Shown here: positions 44,161 through 55,685 of the stretch, in pieces
Layout: each line of letters starts with the position of its first letter
How positions within the stretch are numbered: the stretch's first letter is position 1
Position numbers and translations under genes: made by a program
Notes under the pieces: generated by a model
The model's input: only the letters and a program-made list of their open reading frames with translations
Databases searched by the model: none
Told to the model about the DNA's origin: nothing
Assembly (NCBI GenBank): GCA_963924555.1
Contig: OZ004582.1
Span: 1,798,001-1,862,000 of the forward strand
Direction of reading: 5' to 3'
Source of the DNA: Crambe crambe
Taxonomy: Eukaryota; Porifera; Demospongiae; Poecilosclerida; Crambeidae
Length of the DNA: 64,000 nt

Positions 44161-45776
44161 GCTATGGAGAGCAACTATGGAAATTTCTCCACTCTCACAA
44201 TTACATCATCCAGTCCCACCTCCAGCTGTGCGCCCCATCCCAGAAGGTGAGCAACTACATGTATGTAGAATTATCACCTTCACCTTACAATTACATCATC
44301 CAGTGCCACCTCCACCCGCATGCCGCCCCCTCCCAGAAGGTAAGCAACTATGGAAATTTCTCCACTCTCACAATTACATCATCCAGTGCTGTGCACCCCA
44401 TCCCAGAAGGTGAGCAACTACATGTATGTAGAATTATCACATTCGCTGCTCTTACAATTACATCATCCAGTGCCACCTCCACCCGCACGCCACCCCCTCC
44501 CAGAAGGTAAGCAACTATGGAAACTTCTCCACTCTCACAATTACATCTTACATCATCCAGTGCCACCTCCAGCTGTGCACCCCATCCCAGAAGGTAAGCA
44601 ATAATTATCACATTCACTGCTCTTACAATTACATCATCCAGTACCACCTCCAGCCGCACGCCCCCTCCCAGAAGGTAAGCACTATAGATAGCACATTTCA
44701 TGATCTTACAATTACATCATCCAGTGCCACCTCCAGCTGCGCGCCCTCTCCCAGAAGGTAAGGAAGATAACACATTTCATGATCTTACAATTACATCATC
44801 CAGTGCCATCTCCAGCTTCCCACCCTCACCCAGAAGTGCATGGAGGGGTAGGGCCAGGGCCAGGCGGAGGGGGAGGGGACGTCAATGGTTCTGCCCGTTC
44901 CCGTGTGAGTACATACTTAACTATTTTCCACCAACATATAACATGCATCACCATAATCTATAATTCCAGACCCAAACATGTACAATGGAAATCGTAAGTA
45001 ATATAAAACAGTACAAAATCACTTAGCTATAGCTACTTCTCTTTTCTAGTACACTTTCATTACCATGGGAGGTAAGAAGTAAGTCATGCACTCTAACACT
45101 ATAAAACATTTCATTTGCCTAAGCTGCACAAAATCCTGCCATCAAAGCTGCCAGCATCATAACGTACACACAGGAGGTAGCACACGTGCCACAAATTACT
45201 ACTCTTATTTGCTCATTCCCCACACCCTCCCTCATACAAGACAACCAAACGTCTATATAGTATTCAACTTAATGTTTCATTCTGCTCTCATTTGCACTGC
45301 ACATGCTCATCCATCCTCCCTCATGTAAGACAACCAAACCTCAACAACTATTATTAAATTGAATGATTGTGCTCCTCTACAATAATGCTTTTCACTCCTC
45401 AGTACTGTATCCACAACAGATAGCTACTCATCCTTCATGTCAGTCATACTCTCCTCCCTCAAGACAACAAAACATTCTTCAGTCCTATGCTTGCAAACAA
45501 TACCGATTGCAAATTAACCCTCAGCAGGCATGCACGAGAGGGTACTCTCAATACAAAAACTGCCCAATCACTCCTTATTGCACATGCCCACACACATTAA
45601 TTGCACCAATAATTATGAAATTTGGGTATTAGCTAAGTGCAGCCATTCATTTCTTCAGGTTCTTCTTCACCACTGCACCTTCTCATTCTCTGCCAAGTGA
45701 AGATATTGAAGCCTCTTCAATCATTGAGCTTTTCTTAGCATATATTTGGAAATAACTACTTCTTATGAATATGAAT
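44160..45776 (+). other. mini-exon array B (copy B of the segmental duplication)
   Basis: Eight units of the same 33-nt mini-exon with flanking splice sites at 44208-44815, with coding variants such as VPPPPARHPLPE. The last unit lacks its donor and runs directly into the Gly-rich exon (CCCAGAAGTGCATGGAGGGG), which shows the intended reading frame: LPE-VHGGVGPGPGGGGG. The downstream 24-nt block and GGTAAGAAG block follow as in copy A. Non-coding similarity continues to 45776. Confidence 0.55.
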
Positions 45777-45889
45777 AGCTACACAAGTATTGTTATATAA
45801 TCTTCCATATCCAGTGCTATGTACTTACCAAAGAGGAACATTTCAATTTAGCTATATAGCTAGCTAATTACAAAGAAAAAAAATGGAAA

Positions 45890-46382
45890 CAAGTGAATGC
45901 AAAATATTCTTCAAAATAAAAAGTGAAGTAGGGATAGCAGTTAAATTTAGCTGCATTCCTATCACTCCTACCCCTCCTGAAATTTCAATATCCACGCCCA
46001 TATATCTTAAATCCCTACTCTTCACTCCCCCTTCAGCAATAAGTGAGTCATACCCGTACCCATCACCAAACTCAAGAATCACAGCAATAATATTATTACA
46101 AAACTACTATTCCTACTTCACTCCTAAGGAGGCCTAGAAGTGAAGTAGGAATAGTAGTTTTGTAATAATATTATTGCTGTGATTCTGGAGTTTGGTGATG
46201 GGTACGGGTAAGGGGTTACTTGACTCACTTATTGCTGAAGGGGGAGTGAAGAGTAGGGATTTAAGTTGGGTGTATATATGTTCGTGGATATTGAAATTTT
46301 AGGAGGGGTAGGAGTGATAGGAATGCAGCTGAATTTAACTGCTATCCCTACATCACTTTTTATTTAGAAGAATTTTTACTTG
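45890..46382. mobile_element. giant palindrome (fold-back element), about 490 bp
   Basis: Two arms of about 235-245 bp meet at AAGGAGGCCT near 46128-46138. The ends are AAGTGAATGCAAAATATTCT on the left and the diverged inverse on the right. Each arm carries GTAGGGAT near its outer end and again halfway (AAATCCCTACTCTTCACTCC). Small indels distinguish the arms. Confidence 0.9.
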
Positions 46383-46384
46383 TA

Positions 46385-46629
46385 ATAATAATAATAAGGA
46401 TAATAAATATAAGATCGACGCCCCGACTTACTGGCCATAGTCATCAAAATTCTGCTTTGGCCATCTGTTAGAGCGGCACCTAGAGGCTGATCTTTTGCTC
46501 TTAGTTTTGACTAAGGCTCTACTTCACTATTCGATAGCACTCGGCACTAGCCTAGCTTTCTACGCCATTTTGAAGCGCACGTCGTTAGGGGGCGGGATTA
46601 TGGGCGGAGCCACGTAAGCTTAGCTAGGT
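46385..46629. other. interval before the KDZ element
   Basis: Non-coding; it includes GC-richer sequence GGGGGCGGGATTATGGGCGG near 46589. Confidence 0.4.
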
Positions 46630-46636
46630 CTTCAGT

Positions 46637-46720
46637 CACCCAGTTCTCACAGAAATTACCAAGTAATCACCTGGAGGTTCATAGGTCAAATTATCAGGTA
46701 GTACCTCAGTCACATGTGAG
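46637..46720. repeat. left terminal inverted repeat of the KDZ element
   Basis: 84 bp beginning CACCCAGTTCTCACAGAAAT and ending GTACCTCAGTCACATGTGAG. It differs from the right copy at about three positions. Confidence 0.92.
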
Positions 46721-46774
46721 TTCACGGTAAGGATCGTCCAATAAACCTAAATTAGCAAAAATAATTTCAAAATC

Positions 46775-49700
46775 ATGAAGAGGAGGCCCAGGACCATATT
46801 CACTCCTGAGCAAAAGGCTGCTCTGGAGGCAGCCTACTCAGGTGGAGGGATTAAATCTAGTGAAGAGATAGATAAACTTTCCCTGGAACTAAAATTGAGT
46901 CCATCTGTGATCGAAGTGAGTTGGATAGGAAAGCTACTCAGGTCTGATAGCTTGCTAGGTCCTTAGCTATCATCTGTAGAGCGTTTGCATATGATGTCAT
47001 AGCATATAGCAACAGCTTTGCAACCTAGTATTATGTCTGTGAGAAGCTGTGTGCACCAATGGCCACTGTTGCTAGCTAAATTGATGCTGTGCAAATGCTC
47101 TATTCTTGGGAGCCTTGGTTTTACCATACAGTCTCTTGTTCTCAAAGATTGTACTGGGATACACGTTGGTGGATAATTAAGTAAACAGTACTCACAGCAC
47201 CTGTCCTCTCCTCTTACACCACACACGCACACACACACACGAATGAAAATGGGACATCAGACTCGCCAGAGGGTCTGGAAAGCGAGACAAGTGTAATCTT
47301 ACTATTGAAATGAAATCTCCCATAAAACACAGAGGATATAAATTCGTCCTCCAGACCATCTTCATCACTAATCCTAATAGCTTGGGACTAGTTCCCACTC
47401 AGATTAGTGCATACATTTGGGACGTTGTCAAGTTCCTAGAATGCACCTCAAAATAGCCATGAATATAGGTGTTCAGATTAGCGAGGGTTCGGATTAACAG
47501 AATTAGGATTAGTGAGGGTCCACTGTACAATACACAATGCTGAAGGCCCTAGCATTGGAGATTTTAATCAAGCTTCTACGAAGTAGAGGCCAATAATGGG
47601 GTAGCTCCTTTGTATGGACTCAAACTGTACCAAGCATAAAGAGCCTCATGGCTACTCTTAGTCGTATGTAACTCTGGTACAGGAAAATTTTTCCCCTTAG
47701 CTTAAAATGCTTAGATCTTCACTGGTTTGCACTACTTTGGCATGTTGGTATCTATGCTTGTGTAAACTGATACCCTTTATCAAGGTAATATCATGATCAT
47801 TGCATGCAATCAATTGTTGCATGCAATCAATTGTTGCATGCAATCGCTAGGCCATAGTGACCTTTTGGCATTAATACCTTGTGTGGAGATTACCGTTGAC
47901 ATTATTTGCTGCATGTGGTTGGTCACACAAAGTACGTAGGATAAGTGTTGCAACGTTGTAGAATGCATGCAACAGTGAAGCTAGTGCAATGTGCATGCAT
48001 TTTTCTGTGTGATTTGACATTTGACATGATACAATAACCTTTATCCCAATTATTGTTATATGTGTCCCCCATCCGGCATGGTGGGCATGTACCAAACCAA
48101 TATGCCTTTTTCACATAAGCCTGAGGCTACCTTTTGGCTGATCAAAGGACACTTTAAAAGGTTACCACTGCTTACTACAGAGAGTCTCAGGCATATAGTT
48201 TTTAACCTGAAATAGCTCTACTCACTGCCTATTTTGTGCCTATGTGTAAAAACGGAGATTGACTGCCATCATTACAATTTTGGCAGCCAAGGTAGCCATG
48301 GTAATCTAGTGAAAAAAAAAGCCTATTATGTACATACATAGATTGCTTGGTTTACATGTACATCCACTTTGTTTAGAACTGGATAGGGAACAAGCGACAG
48401 AGCAAGACAGGAAGGCCTCCAAGAAAACTCACCAAACCAAATGCATACAATGTTTTTACTGGCGATTTTTATAAATCTGAAGGTAATTTTTTTGGTTTAT
48501 CTTCTTACAATTATTATGAAAAAAGTTTGTTCTTAGAGGGAAAATCTATAGAATCACATGCCACAAAGAATAAGATTGTGGCCGAGAGGTGGCGAGAGCT
48601 GTCGGTATCCGAAAAAGAGCAATACTTTGAACGCAGTAGAGCTTCTTCCTCAGATAATCCAGTTCCAGAGTGTTCCTGGAAGGAAGCATGTAGAATATTG
48701 AGAAATTTTGAATCTAGTGTGAGTATGGATATTCAATCCAATTTCAGTGGGTACTGTGTGTGCACTGACCAGTAATATCCACTAAAAGGGATGGATTGGC
48801 AGGGTTCTACAAATTTTTACTCTATTATGGAACTACATACAAACTCTATCTCATGGGCATCTAACTCTAGTATGTATACAGGGGGGCAATAATTGATCAC
48901 AAGTGTAGTTATACACTTTCTGTGAGCTTGCGTTGAAGTCAGAGAAATTTCCTTCTCCTTCAGCCAAATATTTTGAGGAAGAAACTAACCAAGTAAATGG
49001 AGGCTTAAGCTTGATTAGTGAAGATCCACTATGCCATCATGGAGGCAATAATAATAGTATGGTGCATTTACGTACTCAGGTTTCTTGGGCCGAACAGTGT
49101 GACATACAAACCATGTATGTGGTGTGCCATGGGCAGAACCATTACTGTGGGCACTTCTCTGGGAAAGAAGTACTGGACGCAGCACCCTCATGTGCCTGAA
49201 GAGTTCCTACTAGCAGTGAATGCAGGTACAGTACAGTCTAATACACACGTCCTGTTCAAGTAGCTGCTCCCCATCCCCCCCATCCCCCCCCCCCCCCCCA
49301 CCTCCCACCTTTATCAAGGTTTAGAAAAAACACCCAGAGAGGAATATTTTGTTGAAATTGCACTGTGTAATCAGGCCACCTCTGTATCGAGGACAACTTT
49401 TCTTGTCCCAAGGGATGAATATATAGCATAATGTGTGCTGGAAGAATGCGTACATTGTTTACGTATGTAATGATATCATGTAATTTTTGGTCAATGAATA
49501 GACTTGTAGGGTTACCATAGTGTCGTACCTCAATCTAACCCTATTACCTTAGTAGTGTGAAATTTATCTGACTCCATTTAGTGCACCTAGCGAAATTGCT
49601 ATGCAGTAGACCCTTGGTTATCTGGACCTCAATTATCAATATTTGGATTGGTAAGTGATTCATGGTGTTTTCTTTGCAGTGCATTAAATGGAATTCAATA

Positions 49701-51305
49701 AAGTTTACTCACTATTTCACTCATCCAAGTCTATGCTCACTTTGACTATTCTGTCAAAGACTGTAAATTTAAATGATGAGCAACTGTACAGTGCAACACC
49801 TGTTTTCTTAGAGTAGCTCCTATGGGGTTTCTATGGGGTAGGCCCTTGGATATGTGTTTGCACCTCCCCTTGGAGAGAACTTGAACATGCTGGCATATTG
49901 GATCCTGCCCCCTTAGACCCTGATTTGCCCTCCCCCCCCCCCCCCCCCCCCCCCAATTGTGTATAGTCCTAAAAGAAACCCTGCTCCTACATTAAACTTG
50001 TATTTGCTGCTAGTACGTATGTACCTACTTGTGTATGTATAATAAGAAGGTGGTTTCATTAGGAATCATGATTCTCGTAAATGGGTTTAACCACATGGTC
50101 TTACCTTAGACAATTTGTGTTATACTTCATTTTAGAAAGGTCCAGTATTTCTGAAGAGACTAACAGGGGGCGTGAACATTGGGAAATGCTTCGTAAATCT
50201 GTTCAAAATATTCTTAATTTGAAATATGGTAAGTTGTATTAAGTTTCTCTTAGTAAATTTCACAAGTACTTCCATTTTATATTATAGCGATGGCAGTTGG
50301 AAAACCCAAAGCTAGGGTTCCATACTCCTCCATTTCAGCATTGAACGTGAGGGGTTTTCCGGCTGATCTAAGATTTGGGCCTCCCTCGTCCTTTAGTGAG
50401 CAAAGCTTGAAGTGTATACTCAACAATGCAGATGACATTGAGTTCATTGGTATGTTTGGTAATAAATGCAGTGACCATCTATGTAAACATGTGCCCTTTT
50501 TAAGAGATGTGTAATCAATAGAAAGGCAATCATTTTTAGGGGAGGCATGTCTCTTGTTAAGGGTAAGACCTAAGGATGATGTGAATGTGATGCATTTCGT
50601 GTTATTGGGGCACACTAACTTGTCTGTTGTAGAAGGTTGTGGTTTGGTGCATTGAGGTTGTATCCAGAGGTTGTCTTTATTTAGAAAGTCCTTATTGGAG
50701 GTTGTACTGTACATGTGGATAACCTACATAAATCCCTAAATCTTTTTGTCTGTAGATGTGGACAGTACAGATTCCATTTCAATGCACGCTGATCACTCTT
50801 ATGCTAAACAACTTAAGGACCCCATCAAGCTACCATCAGTAAAACGAAGGAGGATTAGTGCAGCATCTGTTTTGTCTGATACCAGCAATGTTCAGTTCGA
50901 AGAGGTTCTTAAAACTCTGGTGTCGAACAGTTCTGAAGCAAGAGACAGGGGAAAGGCGAAATTGAGAACACTGAAACCAGGATCTAATACTGTTGTGTCG
51001 CACAGTTCTGATAAGTCTAGTTCTGAAGCAAGAGACAGGGGAAAGGCGAAATCGAGAACACTGAAACCAGGATCAAGTGTCCAGGTTCTATTTAATAGCC
51101 ATTCGCTCAAGCAACAGTAATGGAGGGTACCTTGCTGCACGGTAAAGACATACCTAGTGGTTATGTGAAGATCACTATAAACAGTTGCAAGAAGGATATT
51201 CAAGTTCCTCTACAAATAGTGGGAACTTTTGATGAAGAGGATGATGTACTGAGTTCAGGTCTGATTACAGCCTGGAAGCTAGCTGACCTTATCTCTGATC
51301 AATGA
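46775..51305 (+). CDS. transposon-encoded homeobox and HMG-box protein
   Basis: Exon 1 46775-46915 (MKRRPRTIFTPEQKAALEAA ... SLELKLSPSVIE) holds homeodomain helices 1 and 2. After a 1.46-kb intron, exon 2 48377-48482 begins NWIGNKRQSKTGRPPRKLTK, the recognition helix, and goes on to PNAYNVFTGDF. Exon 3 48537-48718 completes an HMG-box-like domain (KIVAERWRELSVSEKEQYFE) and ends CRILRNFESS. Then 50136-50228 (SISEETNRGREHWEMLRKSV), 50288-50449 (KARVPYSSISALNVRGFPAD) and 50756-51117, which has a twice-repeated SEARDRGKAKLRTLKPGS. Another exon probably lies between 48.7 and 50.1 kb to fix the phase. A final block EGTLLHGKDIPSGYVKITIN (51120-51305) is in another frame, so one shift or an unseen splice is likely. 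It presumably binds DNA in the nucleus and assists or regulates transposition; that role is inferred. Confidence 0.75.
47772..47840. repeat. tandem 19-bp repeat
   Basis: Three copies of GCATGCAATCAATTGTT in intron 1 of the homeobox gene; each unit is itself near-palindromic. A short CA run is at 47221-47240. Confidence 0.85.
48780..50130. other. long intron region with poly-C tracts
   Basis: Between HMG exon 3 and the 50136 exon. It contains C runs at 49284-49299 and 49932-49954, a one-ended AGTAGACCCTTGG MITE relative at 49612 and several short frames without family motifs. At 48955-48985 an acceptor-exon-donor pattern (PNILRKKLT) may be a small exon. Confidence 0.4.
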
Positions 51306-51367
51306 AAGGTCATTATTTGTGTGTCGTTATTGTGACATCATCATTCATCTTTCTGATCAAAAGGTCA

Positions 51368-52336
51368 TTACATACTGTCATTCTTTCTGGTCAATGAAAG
51401 GTCATATTCATCTGTATTTAATAATGGAGTTAATGTTTTTGAAGAAATATGGACCATTAAATCTTGAACGCCTAAGGTCTTCTCTACTTGATTTAAGTAT
51501 TCTGTCCAGATCTTCCTTATGCCATCAGCTTCAGGAACTGAATGGACAACAATACCATAGAATATCACTGGTGCAAGTATATTAATGTACCAGAACTGCT
51601 TGATGGTGGGCCTGTCTTAATCAGACTCAATATTGCTTCGTCTTCGCTGCTTAGGATGTTGCTGAACTCCCTACTTCTAATTTCCTGTGATAATGATGTA
51701 TTACATTATAAATTACTTAATACCCATTGCAAGCATACATACCTTTAGAAATTCTTCACGTTCAAACCGTTCTTTTGCCTGCTTGCTAGCTTTTTCCAAA
51801 GCTTGAGCAAATTCTTCATCTTCGCTGCCTTCACTTGACTCATCTGGCATAAACATTCACAACGATGGTAAAGACTGGTGTCATTCTTACCGTCTGAAGC
51901 CTGTGGGAGACTTTTTGGAGCCTGTAGTGAGGGATCCATATCAGTCCCATGCTCCTCTTCCACAGCCTGTGGGGGATCCATTTTCCTACGACCCCTTTCC
52001 ATGAGCCTTGGGAGTCCAGTGTTACGCCTCTTCACAGTCAGTGGGGGGTCCACATCGTCCAAGGTCCTCGGGAGTCCAGTGTTGCGCCTCTCTGCAGGCA
52101 GTGGGGGGTCCACATCATCCAAGGTCCTCGGGAGTCCAGTGTTGTGCCTCTCTGCAGGCAGTGGGGGGTCCACTTAAAATAACTCTTACTGTAATTAGTA
52201 CCTTGACACCAGACACTTGTTCTGTTAGTACACTGGTGGTCTGCAGAGGAAAAGGGACTTCAGGAAGTTCGATTGATTTAGAAAAAAACTTGATACAAGC
52301 CCTGATCTCCTGCTCATAATAACGCTGCTTAATTTT
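51368..52336 (-). CDS. C-terminal extension of KDZ copy 2 or separate gene, with 20-aa repeats
   Basis: Directly after the KDZ stop (TAA, 52337-52339) the same frame stays open for about 70 codons (KQRYYEQEIRACIKFFSKSI, ELPEVPFPLQ). In an overlapping frame a tandem 60-bp repeat encodes DPPLPAERRNTGLPRTLDDV three times (52173-51995), then MERGRRKMDPPQAVEEEHGT. Behind a donor (GACGGTAAGAAT) come an exon DESSEGSEDEEFAQALEKAS (51845-51747) and another beginning EIRSREFSNILSSEDEAILS (51697-51580), then a shifted frame IFYGIVVHSVPEADG. Codon-like structure and splice sites support real exons, but the links to KDZ are not certain. Confidence 0.5.
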
Positions 52337-55300
52337 TTAAAGGGATAGAGCTCCACAATTGAAGTTGGAAGATAAAGTTTGCCGTTGTAAGATAGCATCC
52401 GCTAATAAAGCATGCTGTTGAAGGAAAAACTGAACTACATTGTTCATTTCAGTTTTAATGAGGTCAATTTCTTCAATGGCTCTGTTCTTCCTTGCTAATG
52501 CATTGATTGCATTTATTCTAACAGACCTTGGTACCTCCAGGTATGACTCATCATCAGGAAGAGGAGAAAGCCAAACTGAAGATGATAAATTTGTTACATC
52601 TTCCCACGACAATTGTTCTTCCGGTGTAACAACGCTATTGTACTCAATAAGAAGAGATCTCAGTTTCTTGGAGTCAGTTGTAATCAATCGACACAACCTT
52701 GTTGCCATACTATGACCCTCTGCAACAACAACCGGGTTAAAAGTTATCATTGGTTAATGAACTTATTCTTACCAGCAAACTTAGCCTTAATAGACAACAT
52801 GAACCACCGTTCTCGAGCTATTACACCAAGCTTCTCTAGTAGTTTCCCGCCTTCACTATTAGGCTCTGCATAACATAAATTATTATAATACCTTATCATC
52901 ATAAACACTCATTAAATACCTTGTCTATTCACACATGATTGTTCAGAACTCAACCAATTCTTAATTGTTTCTTCTTCAAAAGATACTATAACAGAAATGA
53001 TAATAGGTACTTTGATGGTATTAATTTTAGCTTGTATGTACCTTGAAATCCAGAGGTCAATTCGAAGAGTTTCTCTTCAGATTCCAGTCTGACCTTTTCA
53101 GCTCTGTTAAGTCGCATACAAAGCAAAGTCTCTAAGAAACAAAATTATTAAAAATTCAGCAATCAATTATCATGACAATCATATTAACTTAAATCCATTG
53201 CAGTAAGCCTAGCAAAGTGAAGGAGAGCATCGGTCAACACATCAATACGGTGTGAGGGCCTCATTTCCTTCGTCATGCGAGAAAACCTTCTCATGAACGA
53301 CCACAATCTCTCACAAACCTCACCATCAGACAAAGCAAATCCTTCTTTATAGCGAGGACTCATTGAGAGCTACATCAATTAGTTCAAACATGACATACGT
53401 ACACCATAAAATCCACACACCTGACAGTCCATTCTGTGACCATGTATAGCAAATTCAAAGAAAGTCAACAAGTCACTTCTGCTCTTTCCCTGAATAATCA
53501 GTTAAGTGATGAGACAACATAGAGGTACATACATTCAAATACTTTGTACCTTCAAATGCTTACTCAGAATGCAAGCTACATCATAGAGAAATAGCACTTT
53601 GGAGTGTTTTTCAGAGCGCTTCTTAATCATTTCAAGAGCATAAACAATATAAGAGATTCTATGATAGTTATAAATAATTACATTATTAACCAAGTCAGTA
53701 ATGATAATATCAATCTGACCTTTCACCATGCCTAAGATTGAATAAACGATAAGGAAACTCATGTCTACAAGAAATTCCAATCACACCAGTCTCATCCAGG
53801 GCTTTATATCTTGATTTTGACCTCAAAAGATTCCCGGCTAGAAATTCACTACACTCCTCAAAAGAGGGGGGGGCCTGACACTCTTTCCAGCACTTTTTTC
53901 CTACACAGTCCGAAGTGGCCATCAATGGCCAAAACAAGTGGACCATCGTTATCACTCTAAGAAAGCTTAGAAAGATGACATTATTCAATTGCATGCAGCA
54001 GTTACCTTTGGGCATGCAGGACATTCAGTTCCATTACTGAGGTCTTTGCACACCACACGAAGATGTCGAAGCTGATTCTTCAGATACCTACGTATGTAGA
54101 GCAAGAGGGTACAGTTTTATGCTACCACCATAGGTATCAAATAACCTGTATTCCTCAAAAGCATTTAGTAATAGTCTGTAAAAATCTATGCGTGTCTTCT
54201 CAATTATCTATCAAAATTATCTCATAGTATCCAGTCACAGACAGGTAACTTTTATAAGTATACCTGCATACTAAGCAACAAAGTGCATTAGTGAAATCTT
54301 TAACAGCAACCTGACATTCCAAAAGTAATGATTCTAGTAGATCCAACAGTCGAAACTGAAATGCAAGCTGTGGACACTGTGGTGTAGCAGCAAAATAGCC
54401 AAGTTTAATTAAGATATCCGGTTCACTAAAGCAGCGGCAAAATTTAAACCTAATTTTGCGTTGTGCACCTATTGTGTTGTCAAAAGGAGGTTAAATTCTA
54501 TATCACTGACATTAATACATACCAAAGCCACCAACACAGGTTAAGTCACGAAAATAAGCTGTGTCACATTGGTGATCCCTAATAAACAGTGTGGAACATA
54601 CACGTCCTCCTGTAAAATTATGTGCACATCATCATGAACTTACACTTTGAAAATCACACTAACCTTCCACAATAAAAGATCATGGAATAAATTAATACTA
54701 CTATGCAATTTCTGCGTGCATTCCATGCATAAATGTGCACCACAGTAGCTATCTGTAAAGAGCAAATTGAGCACCCTTGAGTCAAGGAAGGACTGCAAGA
54801 TTCAATCAATGGATTTAACAATTGTGATCGTATTTTCTCCCATGCTTCAGCAGATTTTGTTTCCCGACACTCATGGGTTCTCTTACATGGAAAGGTGGTA
54901 TCCTACACAAAAACAACCAGGGAGGTCATCATCAGGTGATAAGAAAAAAAATAATATTGGCGTTAAAACACCAGTACCAACTACAGCAAAATTTATCCAG
55001 AAACAGATTATAACAATAGCTCATCATCAAGGACTTCCATAGCCTGGCTGTTCACAGTGTTTGCGTGCATGCGCCAGTTTGCTTTGAAGTTTACTTCTGC
55101 TAGCCCAAAGCAAATTGGTGTATGCATGAACACTGTATACCAGGCTCTTCTGAAGAGCCTGTGAGAACTTTCAGATATCTAGTGTCACACTAGAAACTGT
55201 TCAAAAATATTTAACACTTACCATAGCAAAGTCGTCTCCACAGTCGTCTCCAGCTGAAAAATCTTCATTGCTGTTATTAATAGGAGTTAACACATTCTGT

Positions 55301-55428
55301 TGCCTGCTGGGTCCCCTTGAAGCCACAAGAGGAACTGAAAATCTTGTTATTTTAAGTTTAGAAGTTTTAGAAGATATCAAGTTTAGTTTAACAGTAGCAG
55401 GTCTTCTCTTCTTTCTAATAGCTGACAT
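52337..55428 (-). CDS. KDZ transposase, copy 2 (about 14 exons)
   Basis: Exon 1 55428-55222 (MSAIRKKRRPATVKLNLISS). Then an exon from about 54902 with the Cys cluster GCSICSLQIATV and, after a small deletion or shift, CGAHLCMECTQKLHSSINLF. Further exons: RVCSTLFIRDHQCDTAYFRD; FKFCRCFSEPDILIKLGYFA ending LLLECQVAVKDFTNAL; FYRLLLNAFEEYR; YLKNQLRHLRVVCKDLSNGT with ECPACPK; DGPLVLAIDGHFGLCRKK ... GNLLRSKSRYKALDETGVIG and SCRHEFPYRLFNLRHGER; YALEMIKKRSEKHSKVLFLY with DVACILSKHLK; GKSRSDLLTFFEFAIHGHRM; SPRYKEGFALSDGEVCERLW with SFMRRFSRMTKEMRPSHRID. Four short C-terminal exons lead to TAA at 52337. These motifs define KDZ transposases, which cut and paste by an RNase H-like DDE core. Two local shifts (Cys-cluster exon, CCCCCCCC tract near 53.87 kb) may inactivate it. 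Confidence 0.88.
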
Positions 55429-55542
55429 CACAAAGCCAAGAAACAATAGACAGTACAGCTAGCCACCAGCTAGCTAGCTAGAATTATATTTTTAATATTA
55501 CTTTCGCTCAATTGGGGCATAAGGACGACCCTATGCTAATGC

Positions 55543-55626
55543 CTCACATGTGACTGAGGTACTACCTGACAATTTGACCTATGAACCTCCAGGTGATTAC
55601 CTGGTAATTTCTGTGAGAACCGGGTG
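55543..55626. repeat. right terminal inverted repeat of the KDZ element
   Basis: 84 bp from CTCACATGTGACTGAGGTAC to GTGAGAACCGGGTG; inverse of 46637-46720. Followed by the target duplicate CTTCAGT. Confidence 0.92.
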
Positions 55627-55685
55627 CTTCAGTACGTTTAGCTAGTCAGCTCACTTCACCATGCCATGCACATGTCATTTAGCTA

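Larger units (their letters stand above)
46637..55626. mobile_element. complete KDZ DNA transposon, 8,990 bp
   Basis: Terminal inverted repeats of 84 bp: left 46637-46720 (CACCCAGTTCTCACAGAAAT ...) and right 55543-55626 (inverse; CACCCGGTTCTCACAGAAAT), about 81 of 84 matching. They are flanked by the direct repeat CTTCAGT at 46630-46636 and 55627-55633, a 7-bp target duplication. Inside are two converging genes, a homeobox/HMG protein on plus (46775-51305) and a KDZ transposase on minus (55428 downward), meeting near 51.3-51.4 kb. Each gene starts 55-120 bp inside its TIR, so the TIRs probably hold the promoters. Confidence 0.92.

Noticed and set aside
48933-49263. Two overlapping plus frames in the long intron of the homeobox gene
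   Set aside because: No family motif and no consistent splice phases; kept only as a possible 29-nt exon near 48955.
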